DNA from: CAWIMX01 sp963792785
GTDB taxonomy: Bacteria; Acidobacteriota; Vicinamibacteria; Vicinamibacterales; CAVVIG01
Direction of reading: 5' to 3'
Length of the DNA stretch: 64,000 nt
NCBI GenBank assembly: GCA_963792785.1
Contig: CAWBXO010000001.1
Span: forward strand, 2,108,001-2,172,000
Below are positions 34,088 through 44,199 of this stretch, one piece after another. How positions within the stretch are numbered: position 1 is the stretch's first letter; each line of letters opens with the position of its first letter. The notes beneath the pieces are model-generated. The model saw only the letters and a list, made by a program, of their open reading frames with translations, was not told the DNA's origin and made no database searches. The position numbers and the translations under genes are program-made.

Positions 34088-34170
34088 GCCGCGCGGCCTT
34101 CGACGCCCTCCTGAGCCTCATCGTACGTCGGCCGCTTCATGATGGTCATTCTCGCACACCTCTGATCGTC

Positions 34171-34321
34171 GCGATCGCCGGCGCGGACGATCCCGTGGCG
34201 ATGGCCGAGGCGATGAAACTGGCGGTGCAGGGCGGGGCGGCTGGCGTATCTGGCGGGGAGGATTCCGAGGAAGGCGTATGCGACGGCGAGCAGCCCGCTC
34301 GAGGGAATCGTGGGGCGGTAA
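34171..34321 (+). pseudogene. degenerate second copy of the thiG 3' end
   Basis: About 150 bases closely match 33,121-33,270, including CGGACGATCCCGTGGCGATG and GATTCCGAGGAAGGCGTATG. One extra base in the GCGGTGCAGGGCGGGG stretch disrupts the frame, there are about ten substitutions, and it ends in its own TAA. With the intact thiG end it brackets the nucleotidyltransferase module. Confidence 0.88.
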
Positions 34322-34369
34322 CCGAGTGTTATACGAGTACTATAGAGGTGGCACAGGAGGCTGGAGGAC

Positions 34370-35347
34370 ATGCGGGCATTCATCACCGGCGGCGCGGGCT
34401 TTGTCGGATCGCACCTGAGCGACGCGCTCCTCAACGCGGGACACGAGGTCGTCGTTCTGGACGACCTGTCGACGGGCTCGATCGAGAACATCGAGCACCT
34501 GAAATCGAACCCCCGGTTTCAGTACACCATCGGCACCGTCATGGACGAGCCGCTGGTCGCCGAGATGATCGACCGCTGTGATGTCGTGTATCACATGGCC
34601 GCCGCCGTCGGGGTGCGGTTGATTGTCGAAGAGCCGGTCCGCACCATCGAGACCAACGTTCACGGCACCGAGATCGTCCTCAAGCTCGCGAACAAGAAGA
34701 AGCGGCTCGTCGTCATTCCCTCGACGTCGGAGGTCTACGGAAAGAGCACCGCCGTCCCCTTTCGCGAGGACGCCGATCTGGTGCTGGGGCCGACGCTGAA
34801 GCACCGCTGGGCCTACGCGTGCAGCAAGGCGCTCGACGAGTTCCTGGCGCTCGCGTACTGGAAAGAGCGCAAGCTGCCGGTGGTGATTGTGCGGTTGTTC
34901 AATACCGTCGGGCCGAGACAGACGGGCCGGTACGGCATGGTGCTCCCCACGTTCGTGCGTCAGGCGCTCGCCGGCGCGCCGATTACGGTCTTCGGCACCG
35001 GCGAGCAGTCGCGCAGCTTCACGTACGTCACCGACGTCGTCGGCCTGCTGGCGAGGATCCCGGAAGAACCGCGCGCCATCGGTGAGGTGATGAACGTCGG
35101 CAACCCGAAGGAGATCAGCATCGGCGCGCTGGCCGAGCGCGTCAAGGCGATGACCGAGAGCGCCTCTCCGATCGTCAACATTCCCTACGACGAAGCGTAC
35201 GACGCCGGGTTCGAGGACATGCCCCGTCGCGTGCCGGACATCGGCAAGGCGCAGCGCCTCTTCGGCTACGAGCCGAAGATCCAGCTGGATGAGATGATCG
35301 CGCGGGTGATTGAGTACTGGCGGGTCGGCGCGGTCGCATCGTCCTGA
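34370..35347 (+). CDS. NAD-dependent sugar-nucleotide epimerase/dehydratase
   Basis: A 325-residue extended SDR. It has FITGGAGFVGSHLSDALL, the IPSTSEVYGKS segment, and the catalytic WAYACSKALDEF (YxxxK). RLFNTVGPRQTGRYGMVLPT and FTYVTDVVGLL complete the family pattern. It is closest in style to UDP-glucuronate decarboxylase and GDP/UDP-sugar 4,6-dehydratases. It is the only plus-strand gene at the edge of the polysaccharide cluster and probably supplies an activated sugar. The exact substrate is not determinable. Confidence 0.92.
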   Translation: MRAFITGGAGFVGSHLSDALLNAGHEVVVLDDLSTGSIENIEHLKSNPRFQYTIGTVMDEPLVAEMIDRCDVVYHMAAAVGVRLIVEEPVRTIETNVHGTEIVLKLANKKKRLVVIPSTSEVYGKSTAVPFREDADLVLGPTLKHRWAYACSKALDEFLALAYWKERKLPVVIVRLFNTVGPRQTGRYGMVLPTFVRQALAGAPITVFGTGEQSRSFTYVTDVVGLLARIPEEPRAIGEVMNVGNPKEISIGALAERVKAMTESASPIVNIPYDEAYDAGFEDMPRRVPDIGKAQRLFGYEPKIQLDEMIARVIEYWRVGAVASS

Positions 35348-35370
35348 AGGCGATTCGCGGCCGCCAGCGG

Positions 35371-37164
35371 CTAGGACACCGCCGAGAGGGACTTCAGGGC
35401 GACGTGGAGGCGCAGCAGTTCGACGTCGCCGTCCTGGCACACGCGCTCCAGCGCCTGCAGGCGGTGCGCGTCGATCAGGTGGGTGTTGATGACGACGCAG
35501 TCTACGGCGCCGGTCGACACCAGGCGCACCAGCGTGTCATGCCCGCCGAGCACGGTGTAGCCGCTCAGGCGCGTGTTCCGGCTGAGGGGATTGTCGTCGA
35601 CGAAGCCGAGAATTTTCAGGGGCACGTCCCCGAACGCCTCGAAGATCGTGGCAAGACTCGCGCCCTCGACGCCATAAACGACACACCGTCTGCCGACCGA
35701 GCGCCGCCGGCTCACGAACTCCCCGATCAGGCGGAACGATCCCCGGGTGGCGACGAGCAGGAACAGCAGGACCCCGCCGTCGATCGCAAACACCGTGCGC
35801 GAGTAGTTCTCGAACCGATAGAGATAGAGGATGGCGAGCTGCGCCACGACCGTGCCAATGACCACGCCCTTCGCGAAGACCACGGCATCCATCAAGCCGA
35901 AGTGGCGCCACGTGCCGCGGTATCCTCCAACGGCGAACAGCGCGAGCAGCTGCGAGGCGAGCACGATCGGCAGCGACTGAAGGAAAAGCGGGTAATTTCC
36001 CTCGAGCGTTACGCCCTCGAACCGCAGCCGGTACGCCGTGTAGTATGCGAGCGGAATCAGACACAGGTCGAGAAGAACCTCGGCCACGCGACGCTTGTAC
36101 ATGAAGTTGGTGACGAGCGGCGTGACGGTGGATCCGAGAGCGCCGGGTTCGACTTGCTTGTAGACGCGGATTCTGGCGAGATACACGGCAAAAATAATCA
36201 TGCCGAGCGCGAACGCCGGCAGCACGATCACCGACCAGCTTTGATCGCGCCGCTGCAGCACGAGCGAGGCCGCGCCGCCCACCGCGGCGAGTATCCAGAG
36301 CGTCGCCACCGCCCGAGGCTCGGAGAGGCCCACGGCCACCAGGCGGTGGGATGAGTGATCGCGGCCGCCTTCCGACGGGCTACGGCCCGACAGCAGACGG
36401 GCTGTCGTCACCAGGGCGGTGTCGAAGATCGGGATCAACAGCAGGAGTACCGGCGCGGCGACCGAGGCGACGACGCCCAGCCGTCGCGACGAGCCGGCAT
36501 GCGCGAGAAGTGTCAGGGACGCGAGGGTGAAGCCGATGAAGAGGCTGCCCGCGTCGCCCATGAAGATCGACGCTGGATAGGAGTTGTAGACCAGGAAACC
36601 GGCCGCGGCGCCGAGCAGCGCCGCGAGATACGGGGCGACGGTGGCGGCCGCGGGATCGCCGATCATGCCCGCCAGCAGGAACCCCCCCGCGATCAGCGTG
36701 ATCCCCGAGCACAGACCGTCCATATTGTCGAGCAGGTTCATCGCGTTCGTCACGCCGACGATCCAGAACAGCGTCACCATCGCGTCCAGCACGGGGGCTT
36801 CGGTCCAGTGCAGGCGGAACCCGAAGAACAGGAGCGCTGACGCGACGACGATCTGCACGATCAGCTTCGTCGACGCCTTGAGCGACCAGACGTCGTCGAG
36901 CACGCCGAACGCCGAAAGCACGACGCCGCACCCGATCAGCTCCCACAGTTCCGACGTGATCGGCCCCCAGGCCACTCCGGCGATCACTGTCGCGGCCACG
37001 ATCGCGATGCCGCCGAACAGAGGCGTCGGCCGACGGTGCCAGCGATCGTCCTTGGGCTTGGCGACGAACCCCAGGCGGCGCGCCAGCGTCCGGCAGACCG
37101 GCGTCAGCACCAGCGACAGACCGAACGCGATGACGAGGGGGGCCACGACGGCTAATAGACTCAT
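35371..37164 (-). CDS. WecA/MraY-like phosphoglycosyltransferase fused to a CapD-like membrane/Rossmann module
   Basis: A 597-residue protein. Residues 1-330 are a polytopic polyprenyl-phosphate N-acetylhexosamine-1-phosphate transferase: FGVLDDVWSLKA, TNAMNLLDNMDGLCSG, FMGDAGSLFIGF and the cytoplasmic DHSSHRLV. Residues about 340-597 carry further membrane helices followed by a nucleotide-binding domain (RRCVVYGVEGASLATI, LGFVDDN) like the N-terminal half of CapD/PglF proteins, but without a dehydratase core. It would start glycan assembly on undecaprenyl phosphate. The two halves are normally separate genes. Confidence 0.9.
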   Translation of the reverse strand: MSLLAVVAPLVIAFGLSLVLTPVCRTLARRLGFVAKPKDDRWHRRPTPLFGGIAIVAATVIAGVAWGPITSELWELIGCGVVLSAFGVLDDVWSLKASTKLIVQIVVASALLFFGFRLHWTEAPVLDAMVTLFWIVGVTNAMNLLDNMDGLCSGITLIAGGFLLAGMIGDPAAATVAPYLAALLGAAAGFLVYNSYPASIFMGDAGSLFIGFTLASLTLLAHAGSSRRLGVVASVAAPVLLLLIPIFDTALVTTARLLSGRSPSEGGRDHSSHRLVAVGLSEPRAVATLWILAAVGGAASLVLQRRDQSWSVIVLPAFALGMIIFAVYLARIRVYKQVEPGALGSTVTPLVTNFMYKRRVAEVLLDLCLIPLAYYTAYRLRFEGVTLEGNYPLFLQSLPIVLASQLLALFAVGGYRGTWRHFGLMDAVVFAKGVVIGTVVAQLAILYLYRFENYSRTVFAIDGGVLLFLLVATRGSFRLIGEFVSRRRSVGRRCVVYGVEGASLATIFEAFGDVPLKILGFVDDNPLSRNTRLSGYTVLGGHDTLVRLVSTGAVDCVVINTHLIDAHRLQALERVCQDGDVELLRLHVALKSLSAVS

Positions 37165-37237
37165 GGCAGACCGTCAGTCATTGTAGTACTCGAACACAAA
37201 AGAGACCAGTAAGAACGGCGAGTGCCACGCGTCGCCA

Positions 37238-38428
37238 TCATGGACGAGCTTGAACGCCACGCCGCTCGTCCAACGCCTGGACATAGAGCGCCTGGATGTC
37301 GTCGACGAGGCGGTCATAGAAATAGCGGGCGCGGACGCGCTCCCGCCCAAGCGCGCCCATGCGCGCCCTGGCGGCAGCGTCGCCAGCGAGCCGGACCATG
37401 GCGGCGGCCATGGCGTCGACGTCGCCCGGCGGCACGAGCCATCCCGTTTCACCGTCCTGGACGACGTCGGCCACACCACCGACGGCGGTGGCGACCACAG
37501 GGCGTCCGGCGGCCATCGCCTCGATAAGGGCGACCGGCGTGCCTTCGTTGCGCGAGGAGAGGACCGCGACATCAATCGTGGCGTACACGCGCGTCAGATC
37601 GTCGCGCCATCCGGCCAGATGGACGCTCGCGCCGATGCCGAGCGTCTCGACCAGCGGCTCCATCTCCGCGCGCGCGGGGCCGTCCCCGACGATCAACAGG
37701 TGTGCCGTCGGCACCTGTTGACGCGCGCGCGCGAACGCGCGCACCAGCGTTGGCAGGTCCTTGATGGGCACGAGCCGGCCCACATATCCGAAGACCAGCG
37801 CATCGGCGCCAATGCCGAGCTCCTCGCGCAGGGGTCGCGCGCCGCTCTCAAGCAGGGGCGCCAGATCGAGGCCGAGCGGCACCACCACCGTTCGCGCCGC
37901 GTCCGCGATGCGGAAGCGCTCGACGATGTCCGCGCGCTGCGCCGGGGAAATCGTGATGATGCGGTCGGTCACTCCCGCGAGCAGGCGCTCCACCCCGCGC
38001 ACGAGGCGATTGACCCGCGGGCTGAAGTAGCCCTCGAAGACGTGGCCGTGGAAGGTGTGGACGACGAGGCATCGGCGCGCGCGGCCGCGGGTCGCGTTGA
38101 AGACGCACGCCGCGACGCGCCCGAGCGCGCCGGCCTTCGCCGTGTGGGTGTGCACGACGTCGGGCTGCTCACGGAAAAGGATGCCGATCAGCCGGACGAG
38201 CGCCTTTGCATCGTCGAGCGGACGAACGCGGCGACCCAGTTCCGGCAGCTTGCGCGTCGGCACGCCGAGCTCGGCGGCAAGCGGCTCGAAGCTGCCCTCT
38301 CCGGCGTCGAGCGAGCCGTGAACCAGCAGCGTCTCGTGGCCGCGATCACGCAGGCCCCGATCGAGGAGGACGACGTGCCGGGCGGGGCCGCCGAGGTTGA
38401 GCCGCGCGATGATGCGGACGATCTTCAC
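37238..38428 (-). CDS. GT4 family glycosyltransferase
   Basis: A 396-residue GT-B enzyme from GTG 38428. It begins KIVRIIARLNLGGPARHVVL, includes PDVVHTHTAKAGALGRVA and the donor-domain FGYVGRLVPIKDLPTLVRAF, and has the E-x7-E motif SSRNEGTPVALIEAMAAGRPVVA. The start overlaps the upstream methyltransferase stop by GTGA. It acts in cytoplasmic assembly of the polysaccharide repeat. Sugar specificity unknown. The frame is intact here, unlike its upstream neighbours. Confidence 0.9.
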   Translation of the reverse strand: MKIVRIIARLNLGGPARHVVLLDRGLRDRGHETLLVHGSLDAGEGSFEPLAAELGVPTRKLPELGRRVRPLDDAKALVRLIGILFREQPDVVHTHTAKAGALGRVAACVFNATRGRARRCLVVHTFHGHVFEGYFSPRVNRLVRGVERLLAGVTDRIITISPAQRADIVERFRIADAARTVVVPLGLDLAPLLESGARPLREELGIGADALVFGYVGRLVPIKDLPTLVRAFARARQQVPTAHLLIVGDGPARAEMEPLVETLGIGASVHLAGWRDDLTRVYATIDVAVLSSRNEGTPVALIEAMAAGRPVVATAVGGVADVVQDGETGWLVPPGDVDAMAAAMVRLAGDAAARARMGALGRERVRARYFYDRLVDDIQALYVQALDERRGVQARP

Positions 38429-39418
38429 GGGTCGGCGATTCGCCCGATTGTCATGCGGGCTTTGATGCCTTCGGCGACCCAGCCGAAGCACGGCCGGACG
38501 CTGAACGTCCTGCAGGCCCGCGCGCTCGAGCAGCCGCCGGACTTCGTCCGCGTCGTACCGCTTTTCGATCGGCGCGGAAAAGCGGTCGAACTGGTCGTTG
38601 TAGAGCACCCGTGAATGGGTATTTCGCGTAGACGAAGCAGCGGCCAGTGCTCGTGCCAAGAACGCCGAGCGCGCGACAGCGCCCGGTACGGCAGCACGAC
38701 GCGGCCGTAGAGGCCGACGCTCAACAGCCAGCAGAGGCGCGCGCAGGAGCGGGAACGGCATCCGCGACGGTCGCGCGGCTGCGCGAGCGTCACCAGCGCG
38801 AGCAGGCGGCCCGCCAGCCATGCCGCTTCCAGTACAGATAGATCGCGGAGGCGACCGCCGGGCCTGACCTTGTCGACGAGGCTCGCCAGCGCCGCCTCGG
38901 TCTCCGCCAGGTGGTGGAGGACGCCCAGCGAGTACACGAAGTCGAACGCGCCGTGAGGCCAGCGGCAATGCGAGCAGGTCGGCCTGGACGCAGCCGACGT
39001 TCTCGAGGTGCCGCCGTGTTGCGGCAGGCCTGATCGATCGCCCGGCTGAAATCGACGGCGACGAGGCGGCCGGCGTGCGGCGCGATCTGACGGGCGTGAC
39101 GGCCCATCCCGCAGCCCGCGTCGAGGACCAGCGCGGCCACGAAGCGAGCCGAGATCGAGCCCTTCGAAGTAGTCGTTGAAGTTGGTCGCGCCCGACGGCT
39201 GCCAGTCGTGGAAGTGGGTCCATTCGTACCCGAAGCTCGCCTGCGTGCGGCGGGCGCCGCTCGTCGTCGGGCACGTCCACGAAGCGCGGGATGCCCTCCA
39301 CCACGGGAAAACGGCGACCGCAGCCCACGCAGGCAAGCGCGGCGGATTCGCTTTTCCCGGCGGCGGACAGTTCCGACCGGCACGACGGACACCGGAGGAT
39401 CGGAGACAGATCCGTCAT
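38425..39418 (-). CDS. SAM-dependent methyltransferase with N-terminal zinc ribbon (several frameshifts)
   Basis: From ATG 39418 the first frame reads LRCPSCRSELSA and ACVGCGRRFPVVEGIPRFV, a Trm112-like zinc ribbon. After shifts it continues ASFGYEWTHFHDW, then motif I VLDAGCGMGRHARQIAP, then FDFVYSLGVLHHLAETEAAL. At least four single-base indels are needed to join these. The end, FGWVAEGIKARMT, is in frame with the stop at 38,425. It is a probable O- or N-methyltransferase of the glycan pathway. The errors are likely from sequencing. Confidence 0.75.
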
Positions 39419-41335
39419 GAGGTGTGCCAGAGCTCGAGCATGAGCAGGCCCAGAGGCGGTGGCCGTGGCTCGCGGCTCCGGACATGTGCTCATCGAAGAT
39501 TCGCCGCACTTCGTCGGCGCGGACATAGCCGCGCGCTCGGGCTGCCTGCGAGAGCAGCAGGTCTGCGGCCATCGAGCGCAGGTCGCCGCGCAGCCATCCG
39601 TCGAGCGGCATGGCGAATCCGGATTTCGGGCGGCTCAGGACGTCCTCGGGCAGGAGGGATCGCAGGCTGCGCTTCAGCAGCTGCTTCTGGAGAGCCCTTC
39701 AACTTCATGGCGGCGCGGCAGCCGCGCGGCGAGCGACATCAGTTCCTGATCGAGGAACGGCGACCGCACCTCGAGCGCCCACGCCATGGTCGGCGACGTC
39801 CACTTTCACCAGGAGGTCGTCCGGCAGGTAGACGGCGACGTCGGCGGCGAGCGCGCCTCGACGGGGTCGAGACCGCCGGAGGCCGGAAGGCGTCGGCGAA
39901 CAGGCGCGAGCGAGGCGACCGAGCCGAGCCGTGCGGCGAAGTCGTCGCTGTAGAGGACGCTCCGCGGCCGGATCGAACACCGAGACCAGTCGCGCGTAGC
40001 GCGGCCGCCGGCGAGCGACAGCCCGGCGAGGAAGCGGCCGAGAGCGGTACAGCGCCGAGCGCGCGTGCCCGCGGCGCGAGCGCAGCGGCCGCCTGCGTCA
40101 GCGCCGCGCGGAGCGCGCGCCGGCAGACCGCGAGACGGCGCGCAGCAGCGCGCTGCGCCGAGGTAGCGGCGGTAGCCGGCGAAGATCTCGTCGCCGCCGT
40201 CGCCGTTCAGCGCCACGGTGACTGTGCTGTCGCGCCAGGCGGGCCAGAGTGATAGGTCGGCACGGCCGAGGAGTCGGCGAACGGCTCGTTGTAGTGCCAG
40301 GCCAGTCGCGGCAGGATCGTCGGCCAGCGCGGGACGTGACGACCAGCTCGTGGTGCTCGGTGCCGAAACGCTCGGCGACCTGGCGCGCGCATGCGCAGCT
40401 CGTTGTAGCCGGGCATCGTCGAAGCCGATCGAGAAGGTGTGCACCGGGCCCGCGCGACGCGCGCGCATGAGCGCCACCACCGCCGCCGAGTCGATGCCGC
40501 CGCTCAGGAACGCGCCGAGCGGCACGTCGCTGATCAGGCGCAGGCGCACCGACTCCTCGAGCAGGTGCAGCAGCCTCGGCGAGCGCGCCCTCGTCGTCCG
40601 AGTGCGTCAGCTTCGGCTCGTAGCTCAGCGTCCAGTAGCGGTCGCACCTCGAGGCGCCGTCGCGTCACCGTCAGGTAATGCGCCGGCGGCAGCTTGCCGC
40701 ATGCCGCGGAACGCGGACGTGGGCGCCGGCGACGTACCGCAGCGCAGGTAGTGCGCGGATCGCCTGCGGGTCGACGCTCGCGCGCGCACCCGGGGTCTGC
40801 AAGCAGCGCCTTGGGCTCCGAGCCGAACACAGACGCGCGCCCGTCGTGCCGGCATAGTACAGCGGCTTCTTGCCCAGCGCGGTCGCGCGCCGGCGAAGAG
40901 GCGTCGCTGCGTCGCGTCCCAGAGCGCGAAGCGCGAACATGCCGCGCAGCCGCTCGACGCAGCGCGGCGCCGTGCTCCTCGTAGAGGTGCAGGATCGCTT
41001 CGGTGTCGGAGTGCGGTCTTGAAGACGTGCCCCTTCGCTGCGAGCTCGTCGCGCAGCTCGCGGTAGTTGTAGATCTCGCCGTTGAAGACGATGAACAGGC
41101 TTGGCGATGCCCCCCGGCACCCGCCGTTGTCCATCGGCTGATCCGCCGTCGGCGCGAGGTCGATCACCTTGAGGCGCCGGTGGCCGAGGCCGACCGCCGG
41201 CCGCGCGCCGCCGCCGGCCGTGAACAGCCGTTCCCCGTCGGGTCCGCGGTGCGCCAGCAGCTCGCACGCCGTGTGCAGCCAGCCGGTATCGACCGGCCGG
41301 CCGTCAAAGCTCGCCTTGCCGACGATGCCGCACAT
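39415..41335 (-). CDS. AsnB-type glutamine amidotransferase/asparagine synthetase (many frameshifts)
   Basis: The start MCGIVGKASFDG exposes the catalytic N-terminal cysteine of class II amidotransferases, followed by LLAHRGPDGERLF and FIVFNGEIYNYRELRDELA. The synthetase half has the SDVPLGAFLSGGIDSAAVVA P-loop and LNGDGGDEIFAGYRRYL. The C-terminus (FAMPLDGWLRGDL) ends in LMLELWHTS at 39,415. At least eight indels break the frame, but the overall span (about 640 codons) is normal. In polysaccharide clusters such enzymes amidate uronic acids or other sugars; plain asparagine synthesis is the alternative. Confidence 0.85.
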
Positions 41336-41340
41336 GACGG

Positions 41341-42440
41341 CTAGCGGCCGCCTCCAGGCGCGGGCGGCGCGAGCGCCAGATAGAGCGCCTCGGCGCGCTC
41401 CACGGTGGCCGCAACCGAAAACTCCTCGACGGCGCGCGCCCGGCCGCGCCGGCCCATCGTGCGGGCGGTCTCTGGCGCGTCGAGCAGCCCGGTGATGGCC
41501 CGCGCGACGGCCGCCGGATCCCGCGGCGGCACGAGGACGCCAGTCTCGCCGTTCGTCGACGGCGTGCGCGGTACCGCCGACGTCCGTGGCGACCACCGGC
41601 AGGCCGCACGCCATGGCCTCGAGCACAGCGCCGGGCAGGCCCTCGGTGTCCGACGCGAGCACGAACACGTCGGCGGCGTGCAGGGCCGGCCGGACGTCGG
41701 CGAGCGCGCCGGCGAACGTCACACGCGACGCGAGGCCGTGGCGCGCCACGCGCGCTTCGAGCGCGGACCGCACCGGACCGTCCCCGACGAGGTGCAGGCT
41801 GGCCTCGGGCCGTTCGGCCGCCACGCGGGCGAACGCGTCGATGAGCGTGTCGTGGCCTTTCAGCGGATTCGAGCCGACCCACGCAGACGAGCCGCTCCCC
41901 GCGCTCGCTGGCGCCCTCGACCGGACGGAATCGTTCGATGTCCACCGCCGTTGAAATCACCGCGATGCGCGCGGGATCGACGCGCTCGCGTGCGCTCAGC
42001 ACGCCGACCAGCACCGGCGCGTTCACCGTCCAGCGATGGCCAGGCGCCAGGTGAGCCAATCCGCCGAGACGCGCCAGCGCGCCTTGCCGGGTTCCGCGCT
42101 CCGCTCGGACACGACGATGACCGGCACACGGGCGAGGCGGCCGACCACGCGCCCCGCGAGATTGGAGTGGAAGAGGAACGTGTGCAGCACGTCCGGGCGC
42201 GCGCGGCGAAAGAGCCGGTACAGCCGCCAGGCCGAGCGGAACGGGCGCCGCGGCGTGACGCCGAGACCGTCGACCGGCACGCCGGCGTGCGCCAGCTCCT
42301 CGGCCACGCCGCCGCCGGAGGCGAGCGACGCGACGCGAACGTCGAAGCCGCGCGCACGCAAGCCGAGGGCGAGCGTCTGGACGCTCCGCGGCGTGCCGCC
42401 GTAGACCAATTCCGTGACGAGCAGGAGGATGCGGGGGCGG
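41341..42440 (-). CDS. GT4 family glycosyltransferase (frameshifted)
   Basis: Segments in three frames form one protein. The N-terminal ILLLVTELVYGGTPRSVQTL and RPDVLHTFLFHSNLAGRVVG come first. Then IAVISTAVDIERFRPVEGA, the donor site (FVLASDTEGLPGAVLEAMAC) and C-terminal LVPPRDPAAVARAITGLLD follow. At least three indels are needed. The start is uncertain: no ATG or GTG lies at the expected place after the upstream stop near 42,444. It is the second of three glycosyltransferases in the operon. Confidence 0.8.
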
Positions 42441-42441
42441 G

Positions 42442-43225
42442 TCAGAACTTCTCGCCGTAGAACCAGGCGAGGTGATCGGCGCCGGTGAGCGTGCCGGTGT
42501 GGGCGTTCTCGATGAGAAAGTAGGTGATGAACTTGTGGCTGCTCGAAATCAGCAGGTTGCCCAGGCCGCGGTGCGGCTCGAGAAACCGCTCCACGTCCGG
42601 CACGACGTCGGCGATCCGCCACCGCCGCTGCGACTTCCTGGGCAGCTGCAGCGGCGCGCCGGCGATTGTCCCGCCGTCAGGGGCCACCACGGACAGGTGA
42701 ACGTCGATGTCTTCCGCGTACGGGTTGATTGCGGAGATCGAAGGCTGGAACACCGGCGTCGCAATCAGGCCCGGCCAGATCTGATTCTGCCCGCCGAGCG
42801 TGCGCTTCACCGAGCCATAGAACTGAATCGTCGGGAGGACGAAGTGCACGCGTCCGTCGTCCGAGTAGTAGTCGCACCAGAGCTCGTTGTAGTGCTGGGG
42901 CCTCAGCTCCTGGTTCGGGGACTCGGCGACAATCTCGACGAAGCCCTCGAACGGGCCGTCGAGCTCGAACACGCGGGCCAAATCGATCCGCTGATCCTTG
43001 TCGAACTGGCCCTTGGGCGACACCCACGTGCGCCCCTCAGGCACTCGATCGGAATGGAGCGTGACGTGCGGCCACGAAGGGGCCGCGGGCGTTGCGCGTG
43101 AACCCGGCGGCGACCAGGTTGATTCGCGTGTGCATGCCGTCGCGCTCGAGCGCCCACGCGACCGCGCCCGAATACTGCTTGAGCAGCTCGGACCGATGAT
43201 CGATTACAGATGATTCACGTTCCAT
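42442..43225 (-). CDS. beta-rich hypothetical protein, paralogue of the downstream half of its neighbour (frameshifted)
   Basis: From ATG 43225 the frame reads HRSELLKQYSGAVAWALERD and INLVAAGFTRNARGPF. A shift near 43,075 leads into GRTWVSPKGQFDKDQRIDLA and two beta-sandwich-like blocks ending FITYFLIENAHTGTLTG. The C-terminal order (NPY...L/VxxVxxP, then a helix-poor run and an F-x-x-Y core) parallels the C-terminal region of the next protein upstream. I do not recognise a family. It is co-translated with that gene, overlapping it by 22 bases. Confidence 0.6.
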
Positions 43226-44199
43226 GTATTGCGATCCTGATTGTGCGCCAGAAAGTCGTACATCGCGCGGTGCGACCAGTTCTCGAACCGCACGGTGCCC
43301 AGCCGGTGGTCGAGGAAGCCGGCCGCGTCGGGAAACAAATCGGACGTCGCCAGCATGGACGTGCCGTACGCCGGAATCTCGAGCACCGTCTCCAGGTGCT
43401 TGCCACGGTGGTTCGTCAGCACGACCTTCGAATGGTAGGGCGAGGGCTCGATGTTGGTGACGCTGAGATACACGCGCGGCCGATCGTCTGGAGGCACGCG
43501 TACCATCGTGCAGAAGCCCTCGTGGCGGGTCACGTCGGGCGTCCACTGGTCGTGGGTGGACGCCAGCGACACGTCGTTGTAGTAGTGCGTATAGGGCCGC
43601 AGCGATCCGGTGAACCGGCGCTTGCCCTTGACGATGACCGTCCCGACGAAGTCGAGGCCCTGCCCGCGGCCGCCGATCATGTCGCGGCCTTCCAGCACCA
43701 GCGTCGTGTTGGCGGCGACGCGATGGACCTTCGAATACACCAATGCGCCGGCCTGGTCGATCAGCTGCACCTCCAGCTCGATGTCGCCGAACTCGTTCAG
43801 GCCCGGGGCGCGGTTGACGTTCGCCACCACGGTGCGCGAATGCAGGTCCGCCCGCTCCACGACCACCGACGCGAACACCAGCGGCGCCATCCGCCAGCGG
43901 ATGTAGCGGTGGTAATAGCGCTGCGCGATGCGGTAGGCGCCGATGCGCCGCGTCGCGCGCGCCAGGCGCGTCCGCAGGTTGCGGCGTGGCGCCTGATATT
44001 TCCCGGGCACGAGCACGTTGGAGTAGAACGCCGTCAGGTCGGCCTCGCAGCCGAAACACCGCGTGCACGCCCGCGTGATCTCGCGGATGTCCTTCAGGTC
44101 CGTATGCCCGGACTCGTAGCAGGCGGCGATCTCCTCGTCCGTCACGCTCATGCAGAGGCAGATCTTCTTGGCCGCGTCCTGCGGCAGATCGTCCATCAT
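43204..44199 (-). CDS. BFD-like [2Fe-2S] domain protein with C-terminal beta domains
   Basis: A 331-residue protein. Residues about 13-55 form a bacterioferritin-associated-ferredoxin-like site: CLCMSVTDEEIAAC, then CTRCFGCEADL (C-x-C and C-x2-C about 32 apart). The rest is strand-rich (ERADLHSRTVVANVNRAPG, then VYLSVTNIEPSPYHSKVVL and AYGTSMLATSDLFPD). No catalytic signature is visible. It lies between a glycosyltransferase (ATGA overlap) and a paralogue lacking the cysteines. A redox- or iron-linked role in glycan synthesis is a guess; such a domain is unusual in this setting. Confidence 0.75.
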   Translation of the reverse strand: MMDDLPQDAAKKICLCMSVTDEEIAACYESGHTDLKDIREITRACTRCFGCEADLTAFYSNVLVPGKYQAPRRNLRTRLARATRRIGAYRIAQRYYHRYIRWRMAPLVFASVVVERADLHSRTVVANVNRAPGLNEFGDIELEVQLIDQAGALVYSKVHRVAANTTLVLEGRDMIGGRGQGLDFVGTVIVKGKRRFTGSLRPYTHYYNDVSLASTHDQWTPDVTRHEGFCTMVRVPPDDRPRVYLSVTNIEPSPYHSKVVLTNHRGKHLETVLEIPAYGTSMLATSDLFPDAAGFLDHRLGTVRFENWSHRAMYDFLAHNQDRNTWNVNHL

